64,000 bases of DNA. It comes from Clonostachys chloroleuca (taxonomy: Eukaryota; Ascomycota; Sordariomycetes; Hypocreales; Bionectriaceae). The translations under genes were made by a program, and so were the position numbers. The notes under the pieces were generated by a model. That model did no database searches. It saw only the letters and a list, made by a program, of their open reading frames with translations, and was not told the origin of the DNA. Numbering within the stretch: position 1 is the stretch's first letter; every line of letters starts with the position of its first letter. Of this stretch, positions 1-11,729 are shown in pieces. The stretch is taken from NCBI GenBank assembly GCA_037952775.1, contig JBANAY010000004.1, forward strand, positions 13,578,001 to 13,642,000, in the 5' to 3' direction.

Positions 1-731
1 TCTCGTCTCAATGCTTCGGCGATACCTCCCTTGCTCGCTCCGTCCCGACTCTCCGCATAGGCAGCCAGATTCCCTCTCCGTACAACAACCACCTGCTCGG
101 CTACGTCGTTCCCGTCCAGCCATTCCGCACCCTTAACAAGTCCCTCGTACGAATCATCATGTACCTTGACAGGCGTCAGCCGCAGCGGCAGACCTCTCGA
201 CCGCGCCTCTGGCAAATCTCCATAGAAGCGAGCCAAGATCCCCAGCCGACTGAGTGCCGCGGGGACGGCTAGCAGCACGACTATGATACGGTAGCCCTCC
301 TGGGACAGCATATCGGCCAACGAGGTGAAGTCGGAAGGATGGCGGCACGCACTCTCGAGAAGGATGTCGAGCCGGCGGCGGGCAGCTTCCCTGACGGCCA
401 TGGAGAGCCAGATACGCGCGTCCGGGCCCGTAGCAGCCGAGGCCAGGTGGCTAGGGTTGATGGAGGAGTAGGAAGGGTGGTGTGTCTTGTAGACGTCGGC
501 GATGAGGTGGGCGGGCTTGCGGTTGGAGGCGGCGAGGGCGGAGAGGAGGGCCGGGCAGAGGCGAGTCTTGCCTGCGCCGGTCTGGCCTACGGCTAGGATT
601 GCCAGAGGGGATTTGGGGTTTGGGGAGGGCGGCAAGGGGGCGATGTCTTGTGGGATAATCTCAGAGTTGAAGATGGCTTCCGACTCGGCGGCTGCGAGCC
701 GGTAGGCGGAAAGATCTGGGGGTGGAGGCAT
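1..731 (-). CDS. Zeta-toxin-fold P-loop kinase, partial (C-terminus off the left edge)
   Basis: The frame is open on the minus strand from an ATG at 729-731 to the window edge (243 complete codons, no stop). It opens with a proline-rich start, followed at residues 49-56 by a Walker A loop GQTGAGKT inside a hydrophobic strand (LAILAVGQ). A DVYKTHHPSY segment follows, then alternating helices and strands (e.g. YRIIVVLLAVP), which is the layout of the zeta-toxin/chloramphenicol-phosphotransferase-like kinase fold (Pfam Zeta_toxin). Bacterial members phosphorylate UDP-N-acetylglucosamine. Fungal members are chromosomal, have no antitoxin partner and mostly unknown substrates. No epsilon-antitoxin-like ORF is beside it. 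Family placement is from motif order and overall look. The substrate is unknown. Another P-loop kinase family is possible. Confidence 0.72.
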   Translation of the reverse strand, partial: MPPPPDLSAYRLAAAESEAIFNSEIIPQDIAPLPPSPNPKSPLAILAVGQTGAGKTRLCPALLSALAASNRKPAHLIADVYKTHHPSYSSINPSHLASAATGPDARIWLSMAVREAARRRLDILLESACRHPSDFTSLADMLSQEGYRIIVVLLAVPAALSRLGILARFYGDLPEARSRGLPLRLTPVKVHDDSYEGLVKGAEWLDGNDVAEQVVVVRRGNLAAYAESRDGASKGGIAEALRR

Positions 732-1353
732 CGTGCGAGACTGGGGGGTAATTGAAGTTAATCAATTGATTATACAATTCCACGAGCTTCTTTCTAAAAA
801 TCGCAAAGAAGATCACAGTCATGTGGGTGCTGATATTCATGCCGGGTATCTCTTCTTCTGTAAGTGGGGGTAGATCTCAGTTTCATTCACATCTGAATAA
901 GTGAGGGGCTTCCCCAGATTCGACCCAGTATGCTTACGGAACAGCCATATAAGTCTTATTTTTTGACATTGACTTCCTGAGAAATGAAGAGTGATAAATT
1001 TGTATTTATTGGTTGATTTTTTTTTATCGCCATAAGCAAGAGGCATCCTAAGATCAAGCCACACGTGTGGCTTCACCACATAGTTTAAGGGGGAAAACAT
1101 CAATTATAGTCGATGCTTGAAACTTCTACACGAGAAAAACTTAGATCATTACACACGTAGCCTAAGCATAGGCACCAACATCTCCAAAAACTCTATCAAA
1201 GGCTAGCCAATATATAACTTGATCATGGCCCCCAGGGGGATACTCATCACCATCAATCACAACCACCTCTCTCAACTATGTCAGTATCTCATACCACCAT
1301 CCCTACTAATACAGGGCCCTTTCAGTGTCAGCGATCAGGTCATACAAGTGATA
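732..1353. other. Intergenic spacer, AT-rich
   Basis: This is the upstream region of the left-edge kinase gene. It is AT-rich around 760-1200 with short T/A runs. No coding frame with ascomycete-like protein was found on either strand. Confidence 0.6.
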
Positions 1354-1593
1354 ACCATGCTCATCAGAGATATATCAAAGCAGCTTTATCCCGAGCTCAT
1401 TTCAAGACACAGCCCTCCGAACAGTCGGGGTCCTCCTCGATGCGACGAACACGCTTACAACACAACAGACCCAGCAGCTGCAATTCCCAGGTGCGGCATC
1501 ATCGCTGCGAGTAGTCTCCTGACTGTTCGGGGGGGGTGTTCTTTGGGTGAGCTCGGAATAGAGCTGCATTGCATTGTCTCTAGTGAGCATTGT
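1354..1593. repeat. Imperfect inverted repeat (about 90-bp arms), MITE-like or degraded palindrome
   Basis: The left arm (about 1354-1444) and the reverse complement of the right arm (about 1502-1593) align over nearly their full length. Shared blocks include ATGCTC near the outer end, CCGAGCTCA in the middle and CCGAACAGTC near the inner end. They are separated by about 60 bp. Because the arms mirror each other, the two strands encode similar short peptides, both reading ML-RD...QLY-EL. That is a by-product of the palindrome and not evidence of a gene. No flanking target-site duplication could be assigned by eye. Confidence 0.6.
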
Positions 1594-1726
1594 CGTCTTT
1601 TCCAGTACCTAGTCACATATACCTATACAACGGCGAAATCATGCCTATAGGAAAGGCGATTAAACTTTCAAAAGCATCGCAAGAATTATACCAGAATGGT
1701 TCACTCTACCTACCTACTCACCTACC

Positions 1727-3140
1727 CTAAACTGATCTTCTAAGAATAACAGCAGCACCTTTCTCGCATGGGAATGGTTCTAGTTCCTTTGGGTTTCGAG
1801 GTCTTGGAGGCGCGAATGCAGATATTTTCACCTTGACGGTGCAGCTGGCTATGGTATCTACCACAACCTTCTCATCCCGCTCGATCCACTTCTCCAGAAT
1901 CTCTCGCTGCCTGGCCTCCTCTTTAAAATTCACCAGCTCGATTCCTCGCTCCTTGGTGACCCTGACATAGAAGTCAGCCGGCGGGTCGTAGGGAAGTGCG
2001 GTAAAGTCCTTCTCCGCAAACTCCCAGCCCGCCGGCCCAGGCTTCACCAGACACTCGTGCCCATCCCCGTGCTGGACACATCGCCAGCAGGGCCCTTCTC
2101 TCCAGACCCCGTCCCCTGTCGGAGCGACCAGCTTCTTCGTCAGCGTGCATCTCAGCTTCCTCACGCTGCACTGCAGGCACTTCTCCTGGGCACCCTCCGG
2201 CACCACCACAGGCACCCTCTTCTCCTTCTCCCCCACCTGCTCCAACCCGTCAACTCCTTTTTATTCTCCCCCTCCCGCCACGGAATCCCCTCGAAGTATC
2301 TCAGCTTCCCCGTCACAAGCTTCTTCTGCCTCTCCTTCTTTGTTCTGAGCTCCCCCTCTCCCATTTGATAGGATCCCTCTCAACTATCACTTCCTCCTCT
2401 TTCTGGGCAACCACTTCCTCCTCTGACTTGACCACCTCCTCTTCTTTCTGGGCCACCAACTCCTCTTTTTGGGCAACGACATCCTCTTTCTGGGCCACCA
2501 CCTCCTCCTTCTCAACTGTCACTTCCTCCTCTTTCGGGGCCACCACCGACCCCTCATCATCCCCTACCAAATCACTCTTCACCTCGTCCAAAACACCAAC
2601 GCTCTTCCTATCCTCGCTCTTCCCACAATCCTGCCCAGCCCGCTCCCTCAGCCCGCGGCTCAGCACCAGCACTGCAGCAAGCATCTTTGGCGGCGGAGGT
2701 GGAGGTGTACCAGGCAGGCGCGGAGGGAGGGGAGGAGGGATAGGAGGCGGTAGAGGCGGAGGCAGAGACGGAGGCGTATCAGGCATCTCAGGCGTATCCA
2801 GCACCTCGGGCATCCCAAGCACCTCAGGCGTCTCAGGCATCTCAGGCATCTCAGGCGTCTCAGGCATCTCAAGCACCTCAAACATCTCAAGCGTCACAGG
2901 CATCTCAGGCGTCACAGGCATCTCAGGCGTCTCGGGCATCTCAAGCAACTCAAGTATTTCGGGCAACTGAAGCGACTCGAGCGTCTGGGGCGTCCCAAGC
3001 GAGCGCGGGAACTCGCCGTCCAGCTCCGAGGACACGACGCTGTCCGACAGCGACGACTCCGAGTCGCTCCCCCTGTGCCGCTTCACCGTCCTCGGCATCA
3101 GCAACCGCGACAGCGGTCCCTTCTTTCTTGCTTTCTTCAT
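1727..3140 (-). CDS. Orphan protein with xPE tripeptide repeats, Pro-rich and KEE-repeat regions, and a C-terminal six-Cys module
   Basis: The start ATG is at 3138-3140. The order is: a basic N-terminus (MKKARKKGP), a Ser/Asp patch, an array of three-residue repeats ending in PE (about DNA 2780-2960), a polyproline stretch, a Val/Gln/Lys/Glu repeat (VAQKEE units, DNA about 2380-2540), then a compact C-terminal part with CxxC, a third Cys, CWRC and a final Cys (pattern C-x2-C-x6-C-x19-C-x2-C-x8-C). The frame breaks twice, in C5 runs near 2352-2356 and 2230-2234 on the plus strand. One extra base in each gives a continuous 471-residue product of exactly 472 codons, so no intron is needed. The six-Cys module recalls fungal zinc-binding domains such as DUF3716, but I do not recognise the family. 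Function unknown. Confidence 0.6.
2380..2540 (-). repeat. Degenerate coding minisatellite (VAQKEE units)
   Basis: On the plus strand, units containing TTTCTGGGC(A/C)AC(C/G)AC alternate with TCCTC triplets. They encode VAQKEE-type units on the minus strand. The repeat lies inside the orphan gene at 1727-3140. Confidence 0.7.
2775..2965 (-). repeat. 9-bp coding minisatellite (xPE tripeptide array)
   Basis: Roughly twenty degenerate 9-bp units of the form GGC(A/G)TCTCA run head to tail. Read on the minus strand they encode three-residue units of the form xPE with x mostly Met, Thr, Val or Leu (MPE, TPE). The array is part of the orphan gene at 1727-3140 and a likely site of length variation between strains. 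Confidence 0.75.
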
Positions 3141-4262
3141 CTTGTAAACTTGGAGGTGAGGGGACGCTGAGCTGAGAAAAAGTTCCTGTTTCCCACTCCT
3201 TTTTTAGGACCTATGGTAAGTTGGGGAAATGTAGATGCTGGCTGAGGGCGGACAACGTAAAAAGGTAAAGCAGTAAAGCTACCGAATTGTGTGAAACATT
3301 TCTCCTTTAAATGGTAGTGCCAACAGCTTCCCCTTGTTTCTGAACATAGTCCCGTGCACCTATCTTCCATCCATTGTTCACAAGGAAACACGGAGCTACA
3401 CAAGACAGTCAGCATGTGCCGTAAGAAAGAACAAAGTTTAATTGAAACTAAATCACAAGAACAACTGGTCCCTAACAAGTTGCAGCATATATCGCTATTC
3501 ATACGCTATGTGGTTAATTCTGCTTAGCACGCTTCCCTGAGGAGCACGTGGAACTGAAACCCAAAGCTAGCAATAATCGTTGTCCAAAGACAGAAAGAAG
3601 AGGGCGGGAGATCTCCCGCCACTCTCACATGAACCAAACCTAGTATCTGATGTCAAGCTGTAACCCTAAAGACCGTGATCCATAAGTGGTATACCATCAT
3701 GTGCCCAGTTCGCCGTTGGAACGAAGACCTGAAAATGGATTTGAAAACCAACAACAAAAAAAATAAAAATAAAAAACTCCGTAAGTTCTACACTCTCGAT
3801 CCGTACTCGTAGCCATCGCATGGAAGCGATGAACTGTCATTTTGCTAATAATCAATAAAACAAAACACCATTCGACCGACCAATGATTCGTGAGTTTGGG
3901 TCTGGTCGTGCAACCTCTTCTCCCAGCCTCCCATCGAACTCGGGTCGTGTGCATAGAGGGGAGTCGAGTTCCTGGTTTCTTCCAATCTGTAACAATTCCG
4001 TCAAAAGATATATAAAACGCCGACCGATGATATATTAAATTCTCAAACCCTGGCGAAAAGGAGATGATGAAGAGAAAAAACGCCCGGCTTCATGACATGG
4101 GACGGTGTGTCCCGAAGAAGCATCAAATAAAGGGTTAAGAATGACAATAAAAGAATAGGACGGATGAAAAAATCCGAGGATCAATTCGAGTCCGTTTGGC
4201 ATAGGCCGAACCTGCCCTCGAAATGAAAATGCACCATAACGTATACGCCTATCACTGCTCTA
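3141..4262. other. Intergenic spacer between the orphan gene and ATG1 3' end
   Basis: This stretch is about 1.1 kb, lying upstream of the orphan gene and downstream of ATG1. It is AT-rich near 3730-3860 and 4020-4160. ORFs here are short and repeat-free with no recognisable product. Confidence 0.6.
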
Positions 4263-7240
4263 TTAAGACGAGGGCACGCTTCGGGGCGTCACATCTCCGC
4301 TTCGGCGATGACCAAGGTGTGGTGATGCTTGCTGGGCCCTGTTTGCCTCGGCAATCATCTGCAGCTTTTTACGAACTGACACCAGCCTTTTGGTGATCAT
4401 TGCAATCACTTTTTTCCAACAGTTAGCGTTCGTTCGTGCTATGTTAATGATCAAACTTACATGTTTTGATGTGCTCCTCGTCGCTGTCGATTTCTGCGAC
4501 AGCTCCCTTGTTTGCATCCTTTCCAGATTCCAAGGCCTTTTGCGGCACGTTTTCATCGCCATCCAGAACAGCCTCAAGCATTCGGATTGCTGTAATGTAG
4601 GAGAGCTCGCAACCAGGAAGGTTTTCATTCGTCACTTCGTCAATGGCAGCCGCCCGGCTCATCTCGAGAGCTCGTTCAAACATCAGCTTCTCGGCGCTGA
4701 TTCCGGGCGTGAGGAACACCTGCTTGACTCCTGATGCACCAGCTGAAGACGAGATGGAGCTGCTCTCCTGGTTGGAGGGATGGCTGGGGTGGTCTTCGGG
4801 AACTTGTTTTTGTGCTTCCGTCAGCTTCAGACGAACAACCTCGGATTTCTCCAAGACTTCGTTAAACCGGCTGCGCACCCATTGCACGACCGAATTGATG
4901 CGCTGTACTACATTTTGTGACACCGCAGCCGAGACACCAGTGGATGGTTCGCTGCGAGTTCTGTTGGACCACCATACACTTGCAATGTCCATCGCGCGGG
5001 CAAGCAAGGTGAGAGACTTGACATAGAGGACCAGTGCTTCTTCCGAAAGAGACACAATAGCTTCGACGGTGAGTCCATCCTCCTCGGTGTGTATCTGGTT
5101 CGGGTCAGCTCCACCAAGGCCATGTTCTGCAGAGGGCGCCATCGGCACAAGCTGCTTGTATTTAACTTCGGCGAATCCATAGACACAGTCACTGCGGGTG
5201 GCGAGTTCCTCAATCGTTTGTGCCGCTCCCATATCCTCATCGGCTACCTGTGTTCCCTTTCCATCCCCGAGAAGCCCAGCGTAGGTCGGAGTTGGATATG
5301 CAGGGAACGGATGGTACAGGGGTGGCGATTGACCCTTTCCCGTTCTCAGTGGCGGTACTTTGAAACCAAATAGCCTCAGGCTTGCGTCCTGGATCGCCTT
5401 GGAAATGGCACTTGATGCCGATCCTGGGCTGGCAGAAAGGCTCTTGTCATACGAGGATCTCCTGTCGTGTGAAGCGTGACCTTGGGATATCAACGCGGTC
5501 CGAGAGCTCGGGGTAGGTATGGCACCAGTCGTCGAAGTTGGGACTCCTTGCTGGGTCGCTCGTCGTACTATCTGGCCCGTCTTGGGGAGGCTCTGACCCC
5601 TATGCCCAAGCTTCTCATTCTCCGCTAACTCATCAGCCAAGGCATTTACTTCGATATGCCTCTTCTCCACAACGACATAGTCACGCTCAAACATAACGTC
5701 TTGAGCGGCTTTCTCTTCCTCAGCCGAAGGACGACGGCCGGCTGATGATTTGCGGGCTTCGGGGGCTCGCACATCAGGAACTGTACTGTGGCGACCGGGT
5801 ACTTCTCCAACGCGTGTCTTAGGGGGGCGGAAGCAGCATGAAGAGGGGGGCCGGGCCGTCTAATCCCAAGACCTTCCTTCTCATCACGTGCTGAGCTGCC
5901 GGGCCTCTGAGGTGCCTCATCTCGTCGGGGAAACCGGGCTTGACCAGGGCTGCCACCCGACGGTGAGCGTGGGCGGCTTTCTCGTGGAGACATAGAGAGA
6001 CGTGGCTCTTGTGCCGGGTCATTTCCAGCTTGTCGTAGTGATGCAATACGCGGCGACGGTGGCTTGGCTACAGCCCCTACCTCGGTATCAATCTTCGGTG
6101 GTGGCCTGGGAATATCATCTTCCACAAGTCCGGGAATGTCAGCCGTCGCGACGGGGTGAGTGAAGAAGCCTTCGAAGCTCAACCGCTCGACGGGTGTCCG
6201 CTTCAGCAGAGCTCGGATAAGACTCTTCAATTCGGGGCTGATGATGACTTCTCTTGGGAATTTGATTACGTCCTCGGCAGCTTCTATCCTCCTGAGGAGT
6301 TCGACGTGATTTCGAGCACGGAATGGCGGGCGCCCAGTGGCCATCTCATACAAGACGGTGCCCACAGACCAAAGATCAGCCTTTGCGTCGTATTTTTCAT
6401 ACCGGAGAATCTCAGGTGCCATGTAGAGCGGAGAACCGCACAGGGTCTCGGCAAGCGACGTTGACGGAAGCACCCTGGCAAATCCGAAATCTGCAAGCTT
6501 AAGCATAGGCAGGGAAGCCAGACCAGCAACTGGAATTAGTGAATTCTGGCTGGCCTCCATTACTGGCAAACCACGCTGATCCCGCAGGAACTGTGCCGGC
6601 AGAAGCAGCAGGTTTTGTGGCTTGACGTCGCGATGTACGTAGTTGTTGGTTCGGAGGAACTCAAGAGCGCTCGCGAGCTGTTTCAAGAAATGTCTGATAA
6701 CGACCTCGTGTAGGCCCGAGTTTGGGGCGCATGGATACTTACGAGCCATGTCGTGAGTAGCCGGGTGCGTGCCGAGTTTATCTCGCTTCTTAATGAACAA
6801 GGACAAATCGCCGAGTTCGCAGTATTCCATGATTAGGTTGATGTGCGTCGACGACTCGACGCAGTCATGGAGCGCCACAATATGAGGGTGTCGTAACGTC
6901 TTCAAGATCTTGATCTCTCCATATAGATTCTCTTTGAGCTTTCTATTGAGCCGCTCCAGCTCGACAGACTTGATGGCAACGATCTCCCTCGTTTTCTAGG
7001 TTTGAATGTTAGCTCTGGGGACCTGAGATACAATTATCTTCTAGGGAATTGGGGAGCAGGGACAATGAGATCTCGGTGTGCATGATGTAGCGTGGACTGG
7101 GAACGTACGTGATGCCATCCTTGATACACTTGAGCAAAGCTCCCCTTGCCAATCTCCTTCTCGATAATGAAATCCCCAACACTTCGTCGGCTCGGCTTCT
7201 TGGAGCCGTGGGACGACGCCGAGTCCCGTGACGTCGACAT
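4263..7240 (-). CDS. ATG1: ATG1 autophagy-initiating serine/threonine kinase
   Basis: This is the catalytic subunit of the Atg1 complex that starts autophagosome formation at the phagophore assembly site. There are three exons with introns at 6996-7108 and 4409-4460. The kinase domain (about residues 22-325) has the Gly loop GKGSFAQV (31-38), Lys in VAIKS (53), HRDVKPQN (165-172), DFG (213-215) and MAPE (236-239). After a Pro/Ser/Arg-rich linker comes the C-terminal helical region ([20 protein letters not shown] onward) that in Atg1 binds Atg13. The reading frame breaks at about codon 434, in a run of six G (plus strand about 5822-5827). One more base there joins the halves to 937 aa, the usual length, and makes the exon sum divisible by three. 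I treat this as an assembly error, not a pseudogene. Confidence 0.93.
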
Positions 7241-10200
7241 GGCTTCCTGTAGAAGTTGTCACCGGCAGGAAGATGGTGAAGTGTGTGATAGCCCGGAGGC
7301 TTATGAAGATGAGAGCGCTACGGTCGCGGGTGGGTTCCTCATGTAAACGACTTTGGATACTGAAGGCGGATGGGATTAAATCGGGCTCGGGGGGGATACT
7401 ATCGACTGGGACGAAAGAGGTGGGTTGGGGTTGCCGGACACTTAGGCAGACAACAATCGGCCGGGCAAGAGGAATGGTCGGTGAGGATGTGTACCCGGGC
7501 GTCACAGTTGACCCGGGAGGCCTAGATCCTGGGCTGATCCTGGCGAGAATTGGCGATCGGGCGTCCCCGAGGGTGTGCGACGTCAAAAGAGTGTATCTGC
7601 AGAGAGCAAGAGGTGCTGAGTCAGTGAGAGTTCGAAGACAGAAGCATGATACAAGGTTATGTGTCTTGTGGATGTGTAACTGGCCAAGATGGGATTCGGG
7701 GGCTATGTGCTTGTCGTTGTGGCAATGCGGATTGGCAGTGTAGCGTGCTGATTGTTCAAGCAAGCCGGAGGTCTTCGGGGATGGGCTCTGGATGGAATAT
7801 TGGGGACGGGCTTGGGAGGGCGATGCGATGAGGCCAAGGCAACAAGATCGGGTACTGACTGATGCTATGCTAGAGATGGAGCAAGCGAAGGATGCGCGGT
7901 GAGAGACGGTCGGAAGCTGGTGCCTTGCTGGAGACAGACAAGCTGGAGACAGGCAGAAGTTGGTCGTTGAAGAAGCGACGGACCCTTGTTCCCGAGCAAG
8001 AGAGTTAGCCTTGGCTATATCTGGGGGAGGGTCTCGGTCTTGAGATCAACGAGGTTCGTGATAACGATAAGAGACGATAAGGGCCCAGCCAGGTACCGGG
8101 CGACGGTGAAGAGCGAGGGAAGAGGCGGAATGCATGCGGCAGGACGAACGCTCATGGGCTACTCACAGTCCGACACTTGGGAGGATGGGATAGGACAGAG
8201 GGGCTATGGCTGTCTGGATGGGTAGGGCAGGCGGTTTCGCTTGTCGCAACGAGGCGTGATATGTACGTGACGGTCTAGGACGATGTTTGGTTTACAGCTC
8301 TCTCGGAGCTAGTAAGTGGAGAGTGACCCGTGGGGGTGTATGTACAAGGCGCTCAGACGTCTTGCACAGCAGCGCAATGCCAGTCGCGGGTGGCGAAGGT
8401 CGAGCAGAGAGCTTGTACAAAACAGAAACGAGAGGAGACGCAGAGAGCGGGGAGGTGAAGGGACGGCTGGCAGGGCTAAGAAGAGAAGCTAAAATCGAAG
8501 AAAAAAATACCAAATAAAAATAATAAAAAGGCCACTGACGGGATGATGAGAAAGAAGAGGACATAAGGGAAAAGGCTATCGAAGGAAAGAGACAATGTAC
8601 CTCAAGTTACTGTGCGACACATCGGTTTTAGATCGGGGGGAGGGGGTGTGCTCATTACCTCACCGGGTGGAGGATGGATGACTGTTGGCTAGAGGATTCC
8701 CCAAATAGGCGGCCAGGGATGCTGCCAGACTGCCAGGCCCCTCTGCAGCCGACGATTTAAGTGCCTGAGGGAAAGGGCCGACGGGCAGGGGGTGCTCTCG
8801 TGACGCAGTGCGCACAGCCCAGCCCAAGCCAGAACAAGCCCAAGCCCAGGACCTGTCCCAGCGCCAGAGCCCCCAAGTTCCAGCGCATCCCTTCCATCAC
8901 GGCCGTCGTAATCAGGGGACGGCCACTGTGACTGACCTGCGTGGAGACGGGTCCTGACCCTGGAGCCAGAGGCGGTAAGATAACCAATCGCCCATCGCTG
9001 GCATGGATATCCTTTCATGTCATCACAAGCACGACGAGTACCTCCAAACTTACATGCTGAACCCGACTACGAGGGCGTTACTCGCCAGCTGCATGAGAAG
9101 GACTCTCTCATACGGGGTACCGCATGGCATGTCGCTGTGACCAAGTATGCCTCAAATCCACCCGTATAAGCGGGAACCTTGTTGCGTCCGCGCACTCACA
9201 AAGGTACTCGGTATCATGTCCTAAACTAAAAAAGAGCCAGGCAAGGTGGTAGCAAGCAGCAGGAGAGGACTCGTGGCTGGGCGGGCCCTGGCCTCAGTGG
9301 TGACAGCAACAAGAGTCCATTACCGAGACTGTATGTAGGTACATGCGCACGCGCCATCGCAAACGGCGGCATGCCAACCAGAACTACGGCTGCGGAGTGT
9401 GCGCAGAGCCAAGCTAGAGGATGATGGGAATCGGGTGCTTGTATTGGCTTGGCTGGCTTATCAGGAGATGCGCATCATGGGATTGCTGGCGATAAGCTAT
9501 GGGGATAGTGCCAAGGGGTGCTCACGAGGGCAGACCCAGGCCAGATCTGGCTTCTGGCCACTGGGGAACGGGGTCCGTTGTCCCAGCGTTTCGCCCATGA
9601 GTTGCATCATTCTCGCCGTGCTTCTCGTCATGGTGTGAAGCTAGGCGGAGTGCAAGCGACATGTACGTAAGGATGATTAGAAACTTTGTTTCTGGTACTT
9701 TTCTTAAATTTCCCTTCTTTTTGTCAGCACAACCCCTTGATGTAGGCACCCTCCATGAACCGGGTAGAAGCTTCGATCGTGCAGTCTGGGAAGGGATGCA
9801 ACGGCGGACAGGCCAGGCCAAGGAGACAAGCCAAAGCAGATGGAGGCCATCGCAGGGCCCAGGTACCTCGCGGTAGCTCCATGTAGCAGGGAGCGAAATG
9901 TGAGGCTACGCAGTGCATTTCCGGCTGCACCCTGCAGGCGAGTCAGGTCCTTGATTGGCCACCAGCAGCACAGCGCAGCACCTCTGGGACCCTCCTCCAC
10001 CACCCAGACACCTCCGACAACCTCTCTGGTCTTCTCTCTCTCCTTCTTTCCCAAGACACGCAAACAACACACGCAACCTTCTGAGGAAACAACTCACTCT
10101 ACATATCCTGCCACACACACTCGCTTGCTCGCCCTCACAGCCGTCCACTTCTCTCCTCTCCTCTCCACCCACCTGCATGCCCTCGCACACACACACACAC

Positions 10201-10392
10201 CGTGCCCGTGGCCAGACACAACCGCGCCAGGCACATCGATATGGTTTGGGAATGGCATGGCATGGTTTTAGATATACGTACATGAGAGCACGCAAAGCCC
10301 CTGCCATGGGACCGACATCCGCTGGATGAGGACATGGCTAGCTGCTGCTCTAGCGACGACCAAGAGTCATCCATCTAACGACTGCCGCACGT

Positions 10393-11226
10393 ATGAGTCA
10401 AGCCAGAGGGTCGTCGGAGTCATCCATCGTAGTGATCCCTCCCGAAAGCAGGTCCCACTCACGCACCTCACCGAGGGTCCATCCAACATCCATATCAACC
10501 GTCCGTATCCATCGACCGCCGTCTGTCGAAAAGGAGACGCTCGCTGCCACCGCCGCGGCCCCCGACCACCATCGACAAGACCGCCCTTCTCTGCATCTCC
10601 CTGCTGTATGTACAACCTGGTATGCCAACGAACCCTTCAAGCACGTTTCTCGGGATACATGCCGCTCCCAGAGACCTGTCAGATGGTCGCAGGCCAATCG
10701 TAAACCCGGCATGGCCTCATCACACACTCTCGCTTGTTTGATCAGCGTTCTTCGTGTACACACGCCCACATTCCCCATATTTTCCCATCCGTCAGCACCA
10801 CGACCGATAGATAGAGAGATGCCTTTTTCCACTTCCCAGACTTGCACTATTCATGTAACTTGCGAGGTAGCACATCTGGCAATCTGCGAACCAACCGGCC
10901 CAGTCCACACAGGCACCTACGCTAATAGGAAGTGCACACCCCTAACGTCTCTCCCCTCAGGATTGACTATCCATGTGCGTGCTCAACCGCATCAGCAAGG
11001 GCATCACATCACAGTCCACGCCCTGCCGCCGTCTGCCTTGTGCAATCGAGCACGCCAATTACGCGGGTTCGCAGACCTTAACTTAGATGGAAGCGCTGAA
11101 ACGCCCGCCGGGACGATGTTCTTGCAATCCTCTCCCGAGACCTTCCCCCTGTGTTCACATCAAGATCTCGTCCTGCTATCTCCCACTTCCTCCACCGGCT
11201 CACAAACTATCCCCGGTCTGGCTTGA
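10393..11226 (+). other. 277-codon ORF, doubtful coding status
   Basis: This is the longest open frame in the gene-empty stretch. The translation is rich in Ser, Pro, His, Thr and Arg and lacks hydrophobic core segments, domains or clear repeats. It carries no recognisable signal peptide and looks like open frame in C-rich DNA. It is kept as a candidate only because of its length. A small secreted or orphan protein, or a non-coding transcript, cannot be excluded. Confidence 0.15.
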
Positions 11227-11728
11227 GGTCGGCATCTATCTAAGTAGGATGCCACACCACCCCCGGCTGAGGCTGCCATGCCATCTAGCGTCACCCTCCC
11301 CTTTCCTATCTCATACTGCCTATGTAGTATTATCGCTGCAGTCTCCTAATCCCTCTCCACACATTCAACTCAATGTGCAGAATGCCAACAAGCCGCCCTG
11401 ATAGCCAATTGAACAGACAGGTCCGCTCTTGTCACGCATGACACCCCCAGCTTCAATGGAAGCCTCCATCAGTAGATAGATGTGCACAAGCCCGCATATC
11501 ATGTCCTCATGAGGACGGCTAATTCGACTAACAAAGGAGCAATCCATCCCAGATTTCTATCCTGGCAGCACATTCGCTCCCTGACCCTTGCACCTTGCTA
11601 GGTAGCCAACTATCCGGTCGTCCCCAATCCCTTCTTCCCCTAGTGCTATGTATGTAAGCTTCTTTTAGCTGGCATCATCTGATTCGACAATGCAGCCGTG
11701 TACACCATCGCAATACCCAAAACAAACC

Positions 11729-11729
<1 letters not shown>

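Noticed and set aside
1219..1650. 143-codon plus-strand ORF over the palindromic element
   Set aside because: Its peptide is explained by the inverted repeat, and the opposite arm encodes a similar peptide on the other strand.
2230..2390. An intron as cause of the frame change in the orphan gene
   Set aside because: A weak GTGATA donor and CAG acceptor could be paired in phase, but no branch site is seen. Two added bases instead give a fully open, coherent sequence with exact length.
7041..7763. 240-codon minus-strand ORF over the ATG1 start and leader
   Set aside because: It overlaps the first ATG1 exon and intron in another frame, and the upstream part is leader DNA.
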